A stretch of DNA of 64,000 bases from Rhabdophis nuchalis (Eukaryota > Chordata > Lepidosauria > Squamata > Natricidae). A program made the translations under genes and the position numbers. Where the stretch lies: contig CM077644.1 of the NCBI GenBank assembly GCA_039707465.1, forward strand, positions 220,714,962 to 220,778,961. Reading direction: 5' to 3'. The notes under the pieces are model-generated. The model was not told where the DNA came from. It ran no database searches and worked only from the letters and a program-made list of their open reading frames with translations. Shown here one piece after another: positions 35,797-46,290 of the stretch (the first letter of the stretch is position 1; each line of letters opens with the position of its first letter).

Positions 35797-36185
35797 TAGA
35801 ATAACGGAAAGGATCTTGGAGGTCCTTTAGTCCAATCCCCTGCTCAGGCAGGAAACCCTATATCATTTCAGACAAATGGTTGTCAAACTCTTCTTAAAAA
35901 CTTACAGTGTTGGAACAGTTACAACTTCTGGAAGAAAGTTGTTCCACTGACTAATTGTTCTAACTGTCAGGAAATTTCTCCTTAGTTCTAGGTTGCTTCT
36001 CTCCTTGAGTAGTTCCCACCCAGTGCTTCTTGTCCTGCCTTCAGGTGGTTTGGAGAATAGCTTGACTCCTTCTTCTTTATGGCAACCCCTGAGGTATTGG
36101 AACACTGCTCTCATGTCTCCCCTAGTCCTTCTTTTCATTAAACTAGACACACCCGATTCCAGCAATCTTGCTTTATGTTTTAGCC
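35797..36185 (-). mobile_element. CR1 LINE, 5'-truncated copy
   Basis: The minus-strand frame 36165-35902 reads SSLMKRRTRGDM, GCHKEEGVKLFS and LELRRNFLTVRTI, the CR1 ORF2 C-terminus. The frame ends early (VPTL) where younger copies continue to HLSEMV, owing to substitutions. The 3' end carries AAAGGATCTTGGAGGTCC on the plus strand and an ATTCT-type tail. It is more diverged than the 27063 copy, and closer in wording to the two copies at 60778 and 61184. It abuts the unexplained minus-strand frame. Confidence 0.9.
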
Positions 36186-36399
36186 TCCAACTCTTTCTCT
36201 TATGTATAAACCAGCTAGAAATGAAGTTGGTTTAAAAATATTTTTTTCTGAATTTTAACTTTTTACTCCACTTTGATCAGGACAATGTTCTGATGTTTTT
36301 CTCAGTTCATACTTATGAAGCTCCTAATTGTTGGAGTCCCTTGCTTTTTTATTCTGGCTTGGGATGGAAGCAAGCAATAATTGCTGTCTTTTCCTTAGG

Positions 36400-36715
36400 T
36401 ACAAGTAGTCCTTGACTTACAATGACTCATTTAGCAACCATTCAAAGTTACAACACTAAAACAAGTAACTTATGACCAGTCCTCACACTTATGACCTTTG
36501 CATCCCTGCAGTCACAGGATCAAAATTTCAACCTGACATGGATTTATGAGGGTTGAAGTGTCCTGGGGTCATGTGATCACCATTTGCAACTTTCCCAGCT
36601 AATTTCCAGCGATCAATGTCCATGGGAGAAGCAGGATTTGCTTTATGGTCACATGCTTCACTTAAAGACGGCTGGCTCTTTTAGCAACCATGACCAAAAG
36701 GAGGAATGTGCAAGA
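36400..36715. repeat. Interspersed repeat with AGTCCTTGACTTAC start
   Basis: ACAAGTAGTCCTTGACTTAC followed by TTTAGCAACCATTC, CTTATGACC and CATGTGATCACC, ending near TTAGCAACCATGACC. This wording is that of a repeat widespread in reptiles. A fragment of it sits inside the hAT-like element at 21934. No matching far end or target duplication was found, so it is probably partial. Confidence 0.6.
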
Positions 36716-37341
36716 ATTGTTCATAGGACATTTTTACTTTGCAGTTTGTGTTATGTTTGAAGTGAACAGAATTCAGTATACAGTGTATTAATACTACCTT
36801 ACCGAGAAAAGTTAGTGTTAACATTACTGAATAGAAAATTCAAGAATTTAAAAAGATTAAAGCAAGAATTTTCCCACCATTGCATTTCCAAACAACAAAA
36901 TGAACAAGCTGGCATGCATGTCACACTGGAATGTCTGAAAGTTGTTTTCATTTGCTTTGAGTTATTTTCAAACTTTTAAAGTATCGGATGTAGATGAAGT
37001 TGAAGATCTTCTGCTATCTAGTGGCTGTATCTTGAACTGACAAATGCCGACCAATTGCTCGAAATCATTTTTTGTTTACTATCTTTACATTTGTGTTTGA
37101 CTCCTTGCAAATCTTTGAGCATCAAGATTTCTTGTTTACATAAACTTATGGAAGACTCGGTATTGAATGCATGTGCATTCACTGCATTGTTTATTTAAAA
37201 GTAGCATGAACAAACAGTGATTTAAAAAGTATCAAGAGCAGCATAAGAGTCACGATGCTCCATTTAAAATGTTGCCTGGGCGAAATCTGACTGGCTGAAT
37301 TCACACAATGAAGTAGATGAAATTTAAAACAAAACCAAAAA
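36716..37341. other. Unassigned sequence
   Basis: No recognised feature. Confidence 0.4.
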
Positions 37342-37612
37342 CGTTTTACAATACAATACAATAGCAGAGTTGGAAGGGACCTTGTAGGTCTTCTAGTCCA
37401 ACCCCCTGCGTGGGCAGGAACTTTATACCATTTCAGACAAATGGCTATCTAACATTTTCTTAAAGACTTCCAGGGTTGGTGCATTCACAACTTCTGGAGG
37501 CAAGCTGTTCCAGAGGTTAATTGTTCTAACTGTCAGGAAATTTCTCCTTAGTTCTAAGTTGCTTCTCTCCTTGATTAGTTTCCACCCATTGCTTCTTGTC
37601 CTGCCCCCAGGT
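37342..37612 (-). mobile_element. CR1 LINE, very short 5'-truncated copy
   Basis: Starts (3' end) with ACAATACAATACAATAGCAG and GAGTTGGAAGGGACC and runs to CTTGTCCTGCCCCCAGG, nearly identical to 27075-27335. The coding part covers only the last residues of ORF2. Recently inserted by its similarity. Confidence 0.93.
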
Positions 37613-38290
37613 TTTCTTAGAATCCTGTGTGAACTAATGTGAGGATATTAAGATATACCATGCTCACTTAACATAAAGTTTGTGTTGCATTAACCAAGTT
37701 TGGCTTTTACCATGCAGCCACATTAATCAGTTTCAGATAAGCTCAGTTCTTATTTTTCTCATTATACAAAAGGAATTCCATCCTCTTTAACCAGTTTTTC
37801 TGCAACAGTTTGGATTAGTTAATATTCAATTTTACTTAATTTTTTTAAATTCTATTTTAATTGGTCATATTTTATCTTTTGCTATTGGACTTCTGAACAT
37901 AAAGACCGGATGGATAGAAATAAAATAAATGAATGCTTTCTTTGAACCACAGAAAAATAAGTCTTTATAATAGTGAGTTTAGATGTAGAGACAAAATGGG
38001 ATATTAATTTGGTAGGTAGGTAGATTGTTTGAACCAAATACCATGTTTTGTAGATGCCTCTTTATTTATGCTTATGTGAGAATGAATGTGCAAGTTAGAC
38101 AGATAGACAGACAGACATAGCCATGAAGATATATAAAAAGTAGAAAATTAAGGGATCAAGTTCTCGCCGCAAATAATCAATAAAGATTTGATAATATCAG
38201 ATCAACATGGGATGTTGAGGCATAACTGAAAAAGAAAAAAAAATAGTTTGGAAAGAAAGAATGATTGACTAGCTGGCGGGCATCCTGAAG
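37613..38290. other. Unassigned sequence
   Basis: Small GGTA and AGACAGAC runs at 38011-38030 and 38098-38116. No gene. Confidence 0.4.
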
Positions 38291-38320
38291 CATCCATCCA
38301 TCCATCCATCCATCCATCCA
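38291..38320. repeat. (CATC)n microsatellite, short
   Basis: Seven to eight CATC units. Confidence 0.9.
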
Positions 38321-38593
38321 GAAATCAACACAGTTTAAATGAATGGCAATGGATAACTATTGAAAGCACACATATAATTATGGAACCTGATGCTAAAACT
38401 TTTGCTGATGCTAGGTACTAATAATGGCGAACCTTTTAGACACTGAATGCCCAAAATGCATGCATGACCAAACTGAAAGGTGGACAAGCATGAGTGAATG
38501 CACGCATGCAAGAACATGTGTGTGCAGAGACCTGAAGATGAGCTGGCCAGCAGGATGCAAGGCATCCCAACACTGACAGTGTGGCAAGATCTT

Positions 38594-38651
38594 TTTCTTT
38601 CATGAGCTTATATTTCGTCATTTGCAGGGAAACAGAAGCTCATGAAAGAAA
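38594..38651. repeat. Perfect 16-bp inverted repeat
   Basis: TTTCTTTCATGAGCTT at 38594-38609 and its exact reverse complement at 38636-38651, separated by 26 bases. AGATCT lies just outside both arms (38588, 38659). It may be the core of a small foldback element. Confidence 0.85.
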
Positions 38652-38812
38652 CACCATAGAGATCTGACCTAGGGTGATGGCGCATGTGCCAGCAGAGAGG
38701 GCTCTGTGGGCCATCTCTGGCATGCGTGCCTTCATGGTGGTACAAGGGTCTTCACTTTGTGGTATTGGAAGGTATCACAACAGATCAGGATATATGCCAT
38801 ATATGCTGTTGT

Positions 38813-39560
38813 CAGTGGTGGGTTCCAGCAGAGATGACTGCTGGTGGCGCGTCCTGCATGCACACTTTGTGCCCCTGTGCAATACAACTAAAATTGCTCT
38901 TTTATTTATTTATTTTATTTTATTAGATTTATAAAACCACGCCTCTCTCCCCGAAGGGACTCGGGGCAGTGCACAGGAAGTTAAAAAATATAAAACATCG
39001 TAATAAATAAGTACTAAAAACTAATTAAACACACAATACCCTGTGCTAAAATCCCCTAAAACTTTGACCATTAAAATCCAATGTAAAACAATTTAACGTT
39101 CAGTCTTCAATATGGTTGTGCGAATTAGGCCAGGCCGGCAAGATGAAAAAAGTATGTCTTAAGATGTTGGTGGAAGGAGCGGAGGTCCGTGATCGTTCTA
39201 AGTTCGGGGGTAGGTCGTTCCAGAGGGTCGGGCCCGCCACAGAGAAAGCCCTTCCCCTGGGCATCGCCAACTGGCACTGCCTGGTGGACGGCACCCGGAG
39301 AAGTCCCTCTCTGTGGGAGCGAATCGGGTGGAGGGATGTATGGGGTAGGATACGGTCCTGCAAATAACTAGGCCCCGTGCCATGGAGCGCTTTAAAGATG
39401 GTGATCAACACCTTCTGTGCACATGCACAGAAGCAAAAAACAAGATGATGGTGCCAATGCACCTCAGGAGGCCTGGGTCGCTGCCAGTTCCAGTGACCAA
39501 AGCCACCAAGCTACTACCGGTTCAGCTGAACTGGTCCAAACTGGTAGGAACCCACCACTG
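38813..39560. mobile_element. hAT-like element, family A, interrupted by an L2 fragment
   Basis: Starts CAGTGGTGGGTTCCAGCAG and ends GTAGGAACCCACCACTG. Flanks GCTGTTGT (38805-38812) and GTTGTTGT (39561-39568) form an 8-bp duplication with one mismatch. About 88 bases of the element lie left and about 146 bases lie right of an L2 insertion. Without it the element would be about 234 bp. Confidence 0.88.
38901..39414 (-). mobile_element. L2 LINE 3' fragment nested in a hAT-like element
   Basis: On the minus strand the last part of the L2 protein is readable (LITIFKALHGTGPSYLQDR, then PHTSLHPIRSHREGLLRVPS, and GRAFSVAGPTLWNDLPPN), followed by the L2 3' end (GACTCGGGGC on the plus strand is its complement) and an A/T-rich tail at 38901-38930. 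It corresponds to residues 510-600 of the L2 frame at 49608. The 5' side is truncated at about 39414. Lacking the RT palm and endonuclease, it is inert. It must be younger than the element it interrupts. Confidence 0.9.
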
Positions 39561-39622
39561 GTTGTTGTAGACTGGACTTGGACATCAAAGTTATGAATAC
39601 TAAAAGTACTGTTATTATAGGG

Positions 39623-40215
39623 CAGTGATGGCAAACCTTATGTGGCTTGCGTGCCAAAAGTGGGGGGAGTGCAAGGGGGGCATGCGTGGGCTTGCCACAC
39701 CTATAATGTTATGTGTGCACCCCTCCCCATGCATGCGCGTGCGACCAGCGCCCCCCCCCCCGTTTTTGGTGCTGTTTTTTGCCCTCCCCAGGCTCCAAAG
39801 GCTTTCAAGCTTCCCTGAAGCCTCCAGAGTGCAAAAATCTGGCCCTATGGGTAAACTGGAAGTTCAGGAATGGACTTCCGGTTTGGTCATAGGGCTGGTT
39901 TTAGCCCTCTGTAGCATTCAGGAGCCCCCAGGAGACTTCCCTGAAGGCTCGAGAGGGCAAAAAACGACACTATGAGCAAACTGGAAGTCTGTTCCTGAAT
40001 TTCTGGTTTGCCCATAGGGCCAGTTTTTTGTGATCCAGAGGCTTCAGGGAAGCTCCTAAAGCCTCCGAAAGGCAAAAAATGGCCTCAAAAGCAGGCCAAA
40101 GTTAGTTGGCCAGCACACGCATGTATGCTGCCAGTTGACAGGGCAAGCCTCACATGCCCTGACAAATGGCTCCATGTGCCCCTGTGGCACACATACCATA
40201 GGTTTGCCATCACAA
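39623..40215. mobile_element. hAT-like element, family D (CAGTGATGGCAAACC ends)
   Basis: Starts CAGTGATGGCAAACCTT and ends TAGGTTTGCCATCACAA. Flanks TTATAGGG (39615-39622) and TTATAGAG (40216-40223) form an 8-bp duplication with one mismatch. The interior has repeated GCTTCAGGGA/CTCCAGAGGGC modules. A shorter relative is at 61477. The 116-codon frame inside is not a gene. Confidence 0.87.
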
Positions 40216-40223
40216 TTATAGAG

Positions 40224-41054
40224 TCACAGTAATTGAATTTTGCAACTCTGAATGTGCCTCTCCCTTCCTGCATTTATCCTAGAAAGAACTAAAGAGGGCC
40301 AAATCAAAGATGGTTCCTCAAATTACATTCCTACTTTGGATTCAGATGTCTTTTATCTTTCATTGTCTTGGCTGTGGCTCTTCCTTCTATTCCTTATGGT
40401 TCTTTTCACAGCCCATTACATTACAGTTGTATATTTTGGAGTGTTATGCAGAAAAAAAAGCTATCCTGCATTATTTTTTACATCATTCAATATGTTGAAA
40501 CTTCAAAACTCATTCATGTGTGGATAAAAAATGTTGATGAGATTGTCTTGAACAGAATGTGGTATTGATGTATTTTTTTGGATACATGGAAAAGTGGGTC
40601 AAAGAATTCAGCTGGATGCACTGTTTTCATTGTACAATCATTTCTCTGGTCGTCAGCAATCTTCCAGCTTTCTTCTGTGGGGATATTTCAAACCAGGAAG
40701 TATCAGCACTACAGAGCAATAGAAAGGTGTCCATTTATTTAATATGTATAAATAGGTCTAACCACGAACAGTAACATGTGAAGCATATGCAACAGGGAAA
40801 TAAATTGCAAAGAGAAATTGAGGGTAAAATAATCTCAAGGAACCATCAAACAAGGTGGGGAAAAAAAGTTTATTTCAAAGGGGAAGACATTTTTTTAAAG
40901 AAACTACTGAGTTGGTTTTGGAACAGGAGCAGGTTCTTCTTTCTCTTGGCCTAGATTTAACCTAAAAATTTTACCTTATTTCGTCGTAGAATATTGCAGT
41001 TTCAGGAATTGTAGGAGAAAAGTCATGTTAGTTTATGGCAGCAAAAAAAACCAG
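40224..41054. other. Unassigned sequence
   Basis: Three overlapping plus-strand frames at 40252-40774 of 60-90 codons share no recognisable domain. No repeat seen. Confidence 0.4.
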
Positions 41055-41171
41055 GAGTCTGGTTGCACCTTCTTTGACTAACACATTTTATTTAAAGGTT
41101 TTATGCTTTCATGAGCTGCAGCTTATATGTTTTAATAAAATGTGTTAGTCAGAAAAGGTGCTATCAGACTC
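41055..41171. mobile_element. Inverted-repeat element with 38-bp arms
   Basis: The arms GAGTCTGGTTGCACC... (41055-41092) and its complement (41134-41171) match at 34 of 38 positions. The centre has TTTATGCTTTCATGAGCTGC. The wording (GACTAACACATTTTATT, CTTTCATGAGCTGCAGC) is that of a repeat known from reptile genomes; the superfamily is uncertain. No target duplication was found. Confidence 0.65.
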
Positions 41172-41424
41172 CTCTTGATTACTTTGCTAATTCAGAGGTA
41201 ATTGGACAAATGTGAGATTTCTGTCTTTCTTAGCTTTTGCTATTCAGAAGCATGGGGCTCCTGCAACTGATGCAACTAGGACCTTCAATGGTCTACATAA
41301 ATTAAGGACTGCAGTACAACAGATGTTATTCTTCACTGGAAGAAACAATGCTGACATGGGCTTTCCTGCACTTTACCTCATCATTTATTATCAGTCAATT
41401 ATCACACTTCCATTTCTGTGTATT

Positions 41425-41691
41425 CAGAGGTGGTATTCAGCACATTCTGGCCAGTTCTGGGGAACCGGTAGCAGAAATTTTGAGTAGTTTGGAGAACCAG
41501 CAAATACCACCTCTGGCTGGCCCTGCCCCCATCTATTTTCTGCCTTTTCAGCTCATCGGGAGGGAATGGAGATTTTACAGTATCCTTCCCCTGCCACACC
41601 CACCAAGCCACACCCACCAAGCCCACACCATGCCCACCAAGCCATGCCCCCACAGAACCAGTAGTAAAAATTTTTTTGAATCCCATCACTG
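41425..41691. mobile_element. hAT-like MITE, family A, with perfect target duplication
   Basis: Starts CAGAGGTGGTATTCAGC and ends GAATCCCATCACTG. The perfect 8-bp duplication TGTGTATT lies at 41417-41424 and 41692-41699. A short run of CCACACCCACCAAG units (41595-41650) is the seed of the array seen expanded at 48775. Confidence 0.95.
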
Positions 41692-41699
41692 TGTGTATT

Positions 41700-42147
41700 A
41701 TTGTAACACTTGAAAGTCACCCAAGAGTATCTTAGGAGAACAGCGAGGCTGAAGATCAAGCCTGCACACTTTATCAGTTGCATAACTTCTGGTTTCATCA
41801 TGTTTCCAAGTGGGGCAATAGTTTTGCACAAAGAGTGAGACACTAGGAAATCCCACCCAATCAGTGAATGTTACTTCATCTTTGCACTTTATGTGCATAG
41901 ATTCTTTCAGTGTAGCCACAAGAAAGAAACACATCTGTTGCCCTGCTCTGACATGTTTCATCTTCAAGCCGCTTAAAAGCTTTTGCTTCCTTTGGCAGAT
42001 GCCCAACATCAACTGCACCTGAAACTTATTAAGAAGACAGTCAGAGAAGTTCTTGTTTAAACGACACCAAGAAAATCCCCATTATTTATCACTTCCTTCT
42101 CCGGGATATCACTACTGTTTTGAAGAGCTGGTGTGTGTCTGTGTCTG

Positions 42148-42149
<2 letters not shown>
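41700..42149. other. Unassigned sequence
   Basis: A 106-codon minus-strand frame (42018-41698) has no recognised family and ends in the flank of the hAT-like element. Confidence 0.35.

Positions 42150-42200
<51 letters not shown>
42150..42200. repeat. (AC)n microsatellite
   Basis: About 25 uninterrupted AC units, preceded by a short GT/CT run. Confidence 0.97.
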
Positions 42201-42206
<6 letters not shown>

Positions 42207-42682
42207 ATTCTTTAATTAGGAAACATTTTTTTAAACCCAGTATTTCCCAGACTTTGCTGTCTATGAAATAGAGAGAAAATTCAATAATTAAAGCAAAATC
42301 CAAAGTTCCATGTTAATGAAGCACCAAGCTTATCTATTGTAGTGGGACAATGTGATATGCATGTGATGGAAATGGGACATGTTAGTTATTATTTATTCAT
42401 TTATTTATTTCTAGGGCACCCAATGGGGTGGTTTTAATGAATTACAATAAGCAACAAGGTTGTAAACATAGTTATTAACATTGTTGCACACCTGGACATA
42501 TTTGGTTGTGTCAAATCTTTTGCGATCTTAACTTTTTGACTCTCCACTTACCTCATGGACATCCTTGACTGAAGGCTTGCCTGGCACTCATGTTATTTAA
42601 TTTAGATATAAATTTAGGTGTAGACCTGAATTTTTACCCATACATTCTGGAGTTATTATATTATGTATTATAATTCATCATA
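42201..42682. other. Unassigned sequence
   Basis: No recognised feature. Confidence 0.4.
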
Positions 42683-42835
42683 ATAGCAATAGCAATAGCA
42701 CTTATATTTATATACTACTTTACAGTGCTTTACAGCCATCTCTAAGTAGTTTACAGAGCCAGCATATTGCCCCCAATAATCTGGGTCCTCATTTTACCTA
42801 CCTCGGAAGGATGGAAGGCTGAGTCAACCTTGTCC
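42683..42835 (-). mobile_element. tRNA-type SINE, second family, truncated
   Basis: ATAGCAATAGCAATAGCAC tail, then TTTACAGTGCTTTACAGCC and GGAAGGCTGAGTCAACCTTG. The tRNA-like head is missing. A trace of a Sauria-type tail (AAAGGTAAAGGTAG, 42862-42875) lies between it and the L2 copy. Confidence 0.75.
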
Positions 42836-42877
42836 TCTGAATATACTAAGTAAAGTAAAATAAAGGTAAAGGTAGAA

Positions 42878-45535
42878 ATGTGCCCACCAGGCTACCATGC
42901 ATTTCATCAGCCTAGGGCCCTAGGCAGGGGTGGGGGGGTGCCGGTTATTGTTAAGGAAAGTCTGGAGCCGAGGGAGACCACTGTGCCTCAGACGACCGGC
43001 TGTGAGTCCCTCTTCGTGAAGTGGGGCCTAGGGAGGCAGTTGGGCTTGCTGATTGTATACCTGGCTCCCCGCTATGTAACAGCAGCCCTGCCCGAGCTGC
43101 TCGAGATGATCGCCACGATGGCGGTGGAGACCCCCAGACTGGTAGTCATGGGAGACTTTAACCTGCCATCAGCGGGCGAAACATCCGAGGCAGCCCGGGA
43201 GTTCATGGCTTCCATGACAGCCATGGACCTGACCCAAGTAGTTCAGGGCCCCACTCACGAGGGAGGACACACGCTGGATCTGATTTTTGTTTCTGGACAG
43301 TGGAGAAGTGATCTCGGAACAGGGGATTTAGTCATCTTACCCTTGTCATGGACAGATCACTCTCTCCTTCGGATGGACTTTCCAACCGTCACACCCCACC
43401 GCGGGGAGGCGGAACCGGAGACACCAAGTTGGTTCCGTCCCAGGCGCCTGATGGACCCTGAAAGGTTCCAGAGGGAGCTTGGGCCAATACCTGTGTCCCT
43501 GCCCTGCGACTCGACTGAGGATCTAGTGGCCGCATGGTATAGTGCGGCCACGGGGGCCTTGGACCGAGTCGCGCCCTTGCAGCCTCTCATGCGGCGTCGA
43601 GTCACCCAGGCCCCTTGGTTTACCGAGGAGCTTCGGGAGATGAAACGCCGCAAGAGACGCCTAGAGAGTAGGTGGAGATCTTCTCAATCCGAAGCTGACC
43701 AAACACTAGTGAGAGACCATATTAGGACTTACTTAGTGGCGCTAAGAGTGGCCAAACGTGAGTATTGCGCCACCCTTATCGCATCCGCGGAAAACTGCCC
43801 TGCCGCCCTGTTTGGGGTGACCCGCTCCCTCCTTCACCTGAGGCCGCGGGAAGCCCCTTTGCAGGGTCGAGCAGAGGAATTTGGAGTGTTTCTGCAGGAC
43901 AAAATCACTCAGATTCGGAACGAGCTGCCCTCCACTGAAAGTGATCCAGTCGATTTGTCCGGTGCTGGTCTTGAGATAACACCATGGGAGGAGTTTGACT
44001 TTGTTACTACCGAGGATATGGACAGGTTGCAGAGGAACCTTAGAGCCACCACATGTTTATTGGACCCGTGTCCCTCCTGGCTTGTACTGGCATCGTGGGA
44101 GGTGACATGAGGCTGGCTCCAGGATATCGTGAATGCGTCTTTGGGTGAGGGGTTCTTACCTACCGCCTTGAAAGAGGCGGTGGTGAGACCTCTCCTCAAA
44201 AAGCCTTCCCTGGACCCAGCATTGTTGGTAAATTACCGTCCCGTCTCCAACCTTCACTTTCTTGCGAAGGTTGTAGAGAGTGTGGTGGCTCAACAGTTTC
44301 CTTGTCACCTGGAGGAAGTTGATTATCTAGACCCGCGCCAGTCCGGCTTCCGACCCGGTCACAGCATTGAGACGGCATTGGTCGCGTTGGTTGATGATCT
44401 CTGGAGGGCGCAGGATAGAGGCTGCTCCTCTATCCTAGTCCTATTAGACCTCTCAGCGGCTATTGATACCATCGACTATGGTATCTTATTGCACCGATTG
44501 GGGGGGTTGGGGCTGAGAGGTACCATTCTGCGGTGGTTCTCGTCCTATCTCTCTGGTCGGTCGCAATGGGTGTTGGCAGGAGGGCAGAGGTCGTCCCCGA
44601 GGCCCCTCACATGTGGGGTTCCTCAGGGGTCGGTCCTCTCGCCACTTCTGGTCAACACCTACATGAAGCCGCTGGGCAAGATCATCCATGGTTTTGGTGT
44701 GTAATACCATCTGTACGCTGACGACACCCAGCTGTACATATCCACCCCAAACCACCTCAACGATGCCGTCGAGGTGCTGTCCCGGTGTTTGGAGGCCGTA
44801 AGGATCTGGATGGGTAGTAACAAACTCAAGCTCAACCCGTCCAAGACCGAGTGGCTGTGGTTTCCGGCACCCTGGTTCAGCCAGGTAAGTCCAACACTGG
44901 CCATTGGGGGTGAACAACTAGCCCCCATGGAGAGGGCGCGCAACTTGGGTGTCCTCCTGGATTCCTGGCTGTCCATGGAGGACCATGTGGCGGCCGTGGC
45001 CAGGAGGGCGTTTTATCAGGTACGCCTGATGCGCCAGTTGCGCCCCTTACTGGACCGGGGGGCCCTTCGCACAGTCACTCAAGCGCTTGTGACATGGGGC
45101 TCCCCTTGAGGTACACTCGAAAGCTACAGTTAGTACAGAATGCGGCCGCACGGGTGATTTTGGGTGCCCCAAGGCAAGCCCACATAACACCTCTCCTGCG
45201 CGAGCTGCACTGGCTGCCTGTGGCCTTTCGAGTGCGCTTCAAGGTGTTGATGACCATCTTCAAATCGCTCCATGGCTCGGGGCCTAGCTATATACGAGAC
45301 CGCCTCCTGCCCCATACATCCCTTCGTCCGATCCGCTCCCACAGAGAGGGTCTTCTCTGGGTGCCGTCGGCCGGGCAATGCCGGTTGGCGACACCCAGGG
45401 GAAGGGCCTTCTCTGTGGTGGGCCCAGCCCTCTGGAACGACCTACCCCCCCCCCGACCTACGTACTATCTCGGACCTCCGCCTCTTCCGCCAACGTCTTA
45501 AGATGTTTCTATTCCAACAGGCCGGCCTAGCATAG
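42878..45535 (+). pseudogene. L2 ORF2: endonuclease plus reverse transcriptase, broken
   Basis: The product is the L2 endonuclease/reverse transcriptase that nicks DNA and primes cDNA synthesis. In the first open part (42878-44107, 410 codons) the AP-endonuclease-type motifs MGDFNLP (residues 91-97) and LSWTDHSLL (156-164) are visible. The next parts (44129-44701 and 44774-45111) carry [17 protein letters not shown], the motif [14 protein letters not shown] (younger copy: AAFDTIDHG), [11 protein letters not shown] and a YADDTQLYIST box at about 44713-44748. Breaks seen: a TGA at 44108-44110 where the copy at 49573 has CGA (CpG decay), a TAA at 44702-44704, a 31-bp deletion at about 45091-45096 with ACAT at both ends, and a long C run near 45447. 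The catalytic YADD is still readable, but the protein cannot be made whole from this copy. Confidence 0.95.
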
Positions 45536-45740
45536 CCCCCCGTTTCTGACTTTTATTAATAAATTGTAAATAGGCAGGGTTTTAAATGGGTTTTTAGCAC
45601 GGGTTTAAATAATTTAATATGTTTTAATGATTATATTGTTTTATTGTGGTTTTAATAATGCCTGTGCGCCGCCCTGGGTCCTAACAAGGAGAAGGGCGGG
45701 GTATAAATTTGATAAAATAAATAAAATAAATAAAAATAAA
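42878..45740 (+). mobile_element. L2-type LINE, long copy with endonuclease, inactivated
   Basis: A copy of nearly 2.9 kb with most of ORF2 and the 3' end. It starts inside the endonuclease domain, so the 5' end of the element is absent. After the ORF the L2 terminus follows (GCCGCCCTGGGTCCTAAC, then AGGGCGGGGTATAAATTTG and an AAATA-type tail to about 45740). It abuts a family A hAT-like fragment at 45745. Compared with the copy at 49573 it carries more of the 5' side but more damage. CpG-rich coding sequence stands out from the AT-rich surroundings. Confidence 0.95.
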
Positions 45741-45744
45741 ATTT

Positions 45745-45836
45745 TATAGTATTCTCCTGCCACGCCCACCAAGCACCACCATGCCCACCAAGCCATACCC
45801 ACAGAACCAGTAATCAACATTTTTTGAATCCCACAA
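45745..45836. mobile_element. hAT-like family A end fragment
   Basis: CCACGCCCACCAAGC units, then CAGAACCAGTAATCAAC and TTTGAATCCCACAACT match the right end of the 41425 element. The left end is missing. Confidence 0.7.
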
Positions 45837-46290
45837 CTATAATGAAATGAGTAGGGAGGGCCACATGTGTTCCTTCCTGAGCAGAAGTTCTAATGAACAT
45901 TTGTTACAATGAGAGGTTATGGTGATAAAGACCAAAGGAGAAGAGATACAGGTACGGTAAAGCATTAAGCTTATTAGAAGTTCTATTCATAGCAGATCTG
46001 GAATGTTTAATTGGTGTGGTTTTGAACTCTTCAATTTAGACATATATTTAATTTTAAGAGATAAACAAAATTTCAGTGTCTCCATAAGAAGGGAATTGAA
46101 TTTTTGTCAGGTTTTTAATTTTTGCAGATCTTTTAAAATTGATATCTATATTATAGGTGAATTATAGTAAGTCTATCAGATACTTAACACATTTATTTTA
46201 CTTCTAAAAACCATGATTTCAAACAACAAATAATAATAACAACAACAACAACAACAATAATAATGTAAAATAATACAATAATAAAAGAAG
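45837..46290. other. Unassigned sequence
   Basis: Contains an (AAC)n/(AAT)n run at 46227-46263. No gene. Confidence 0.45.
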
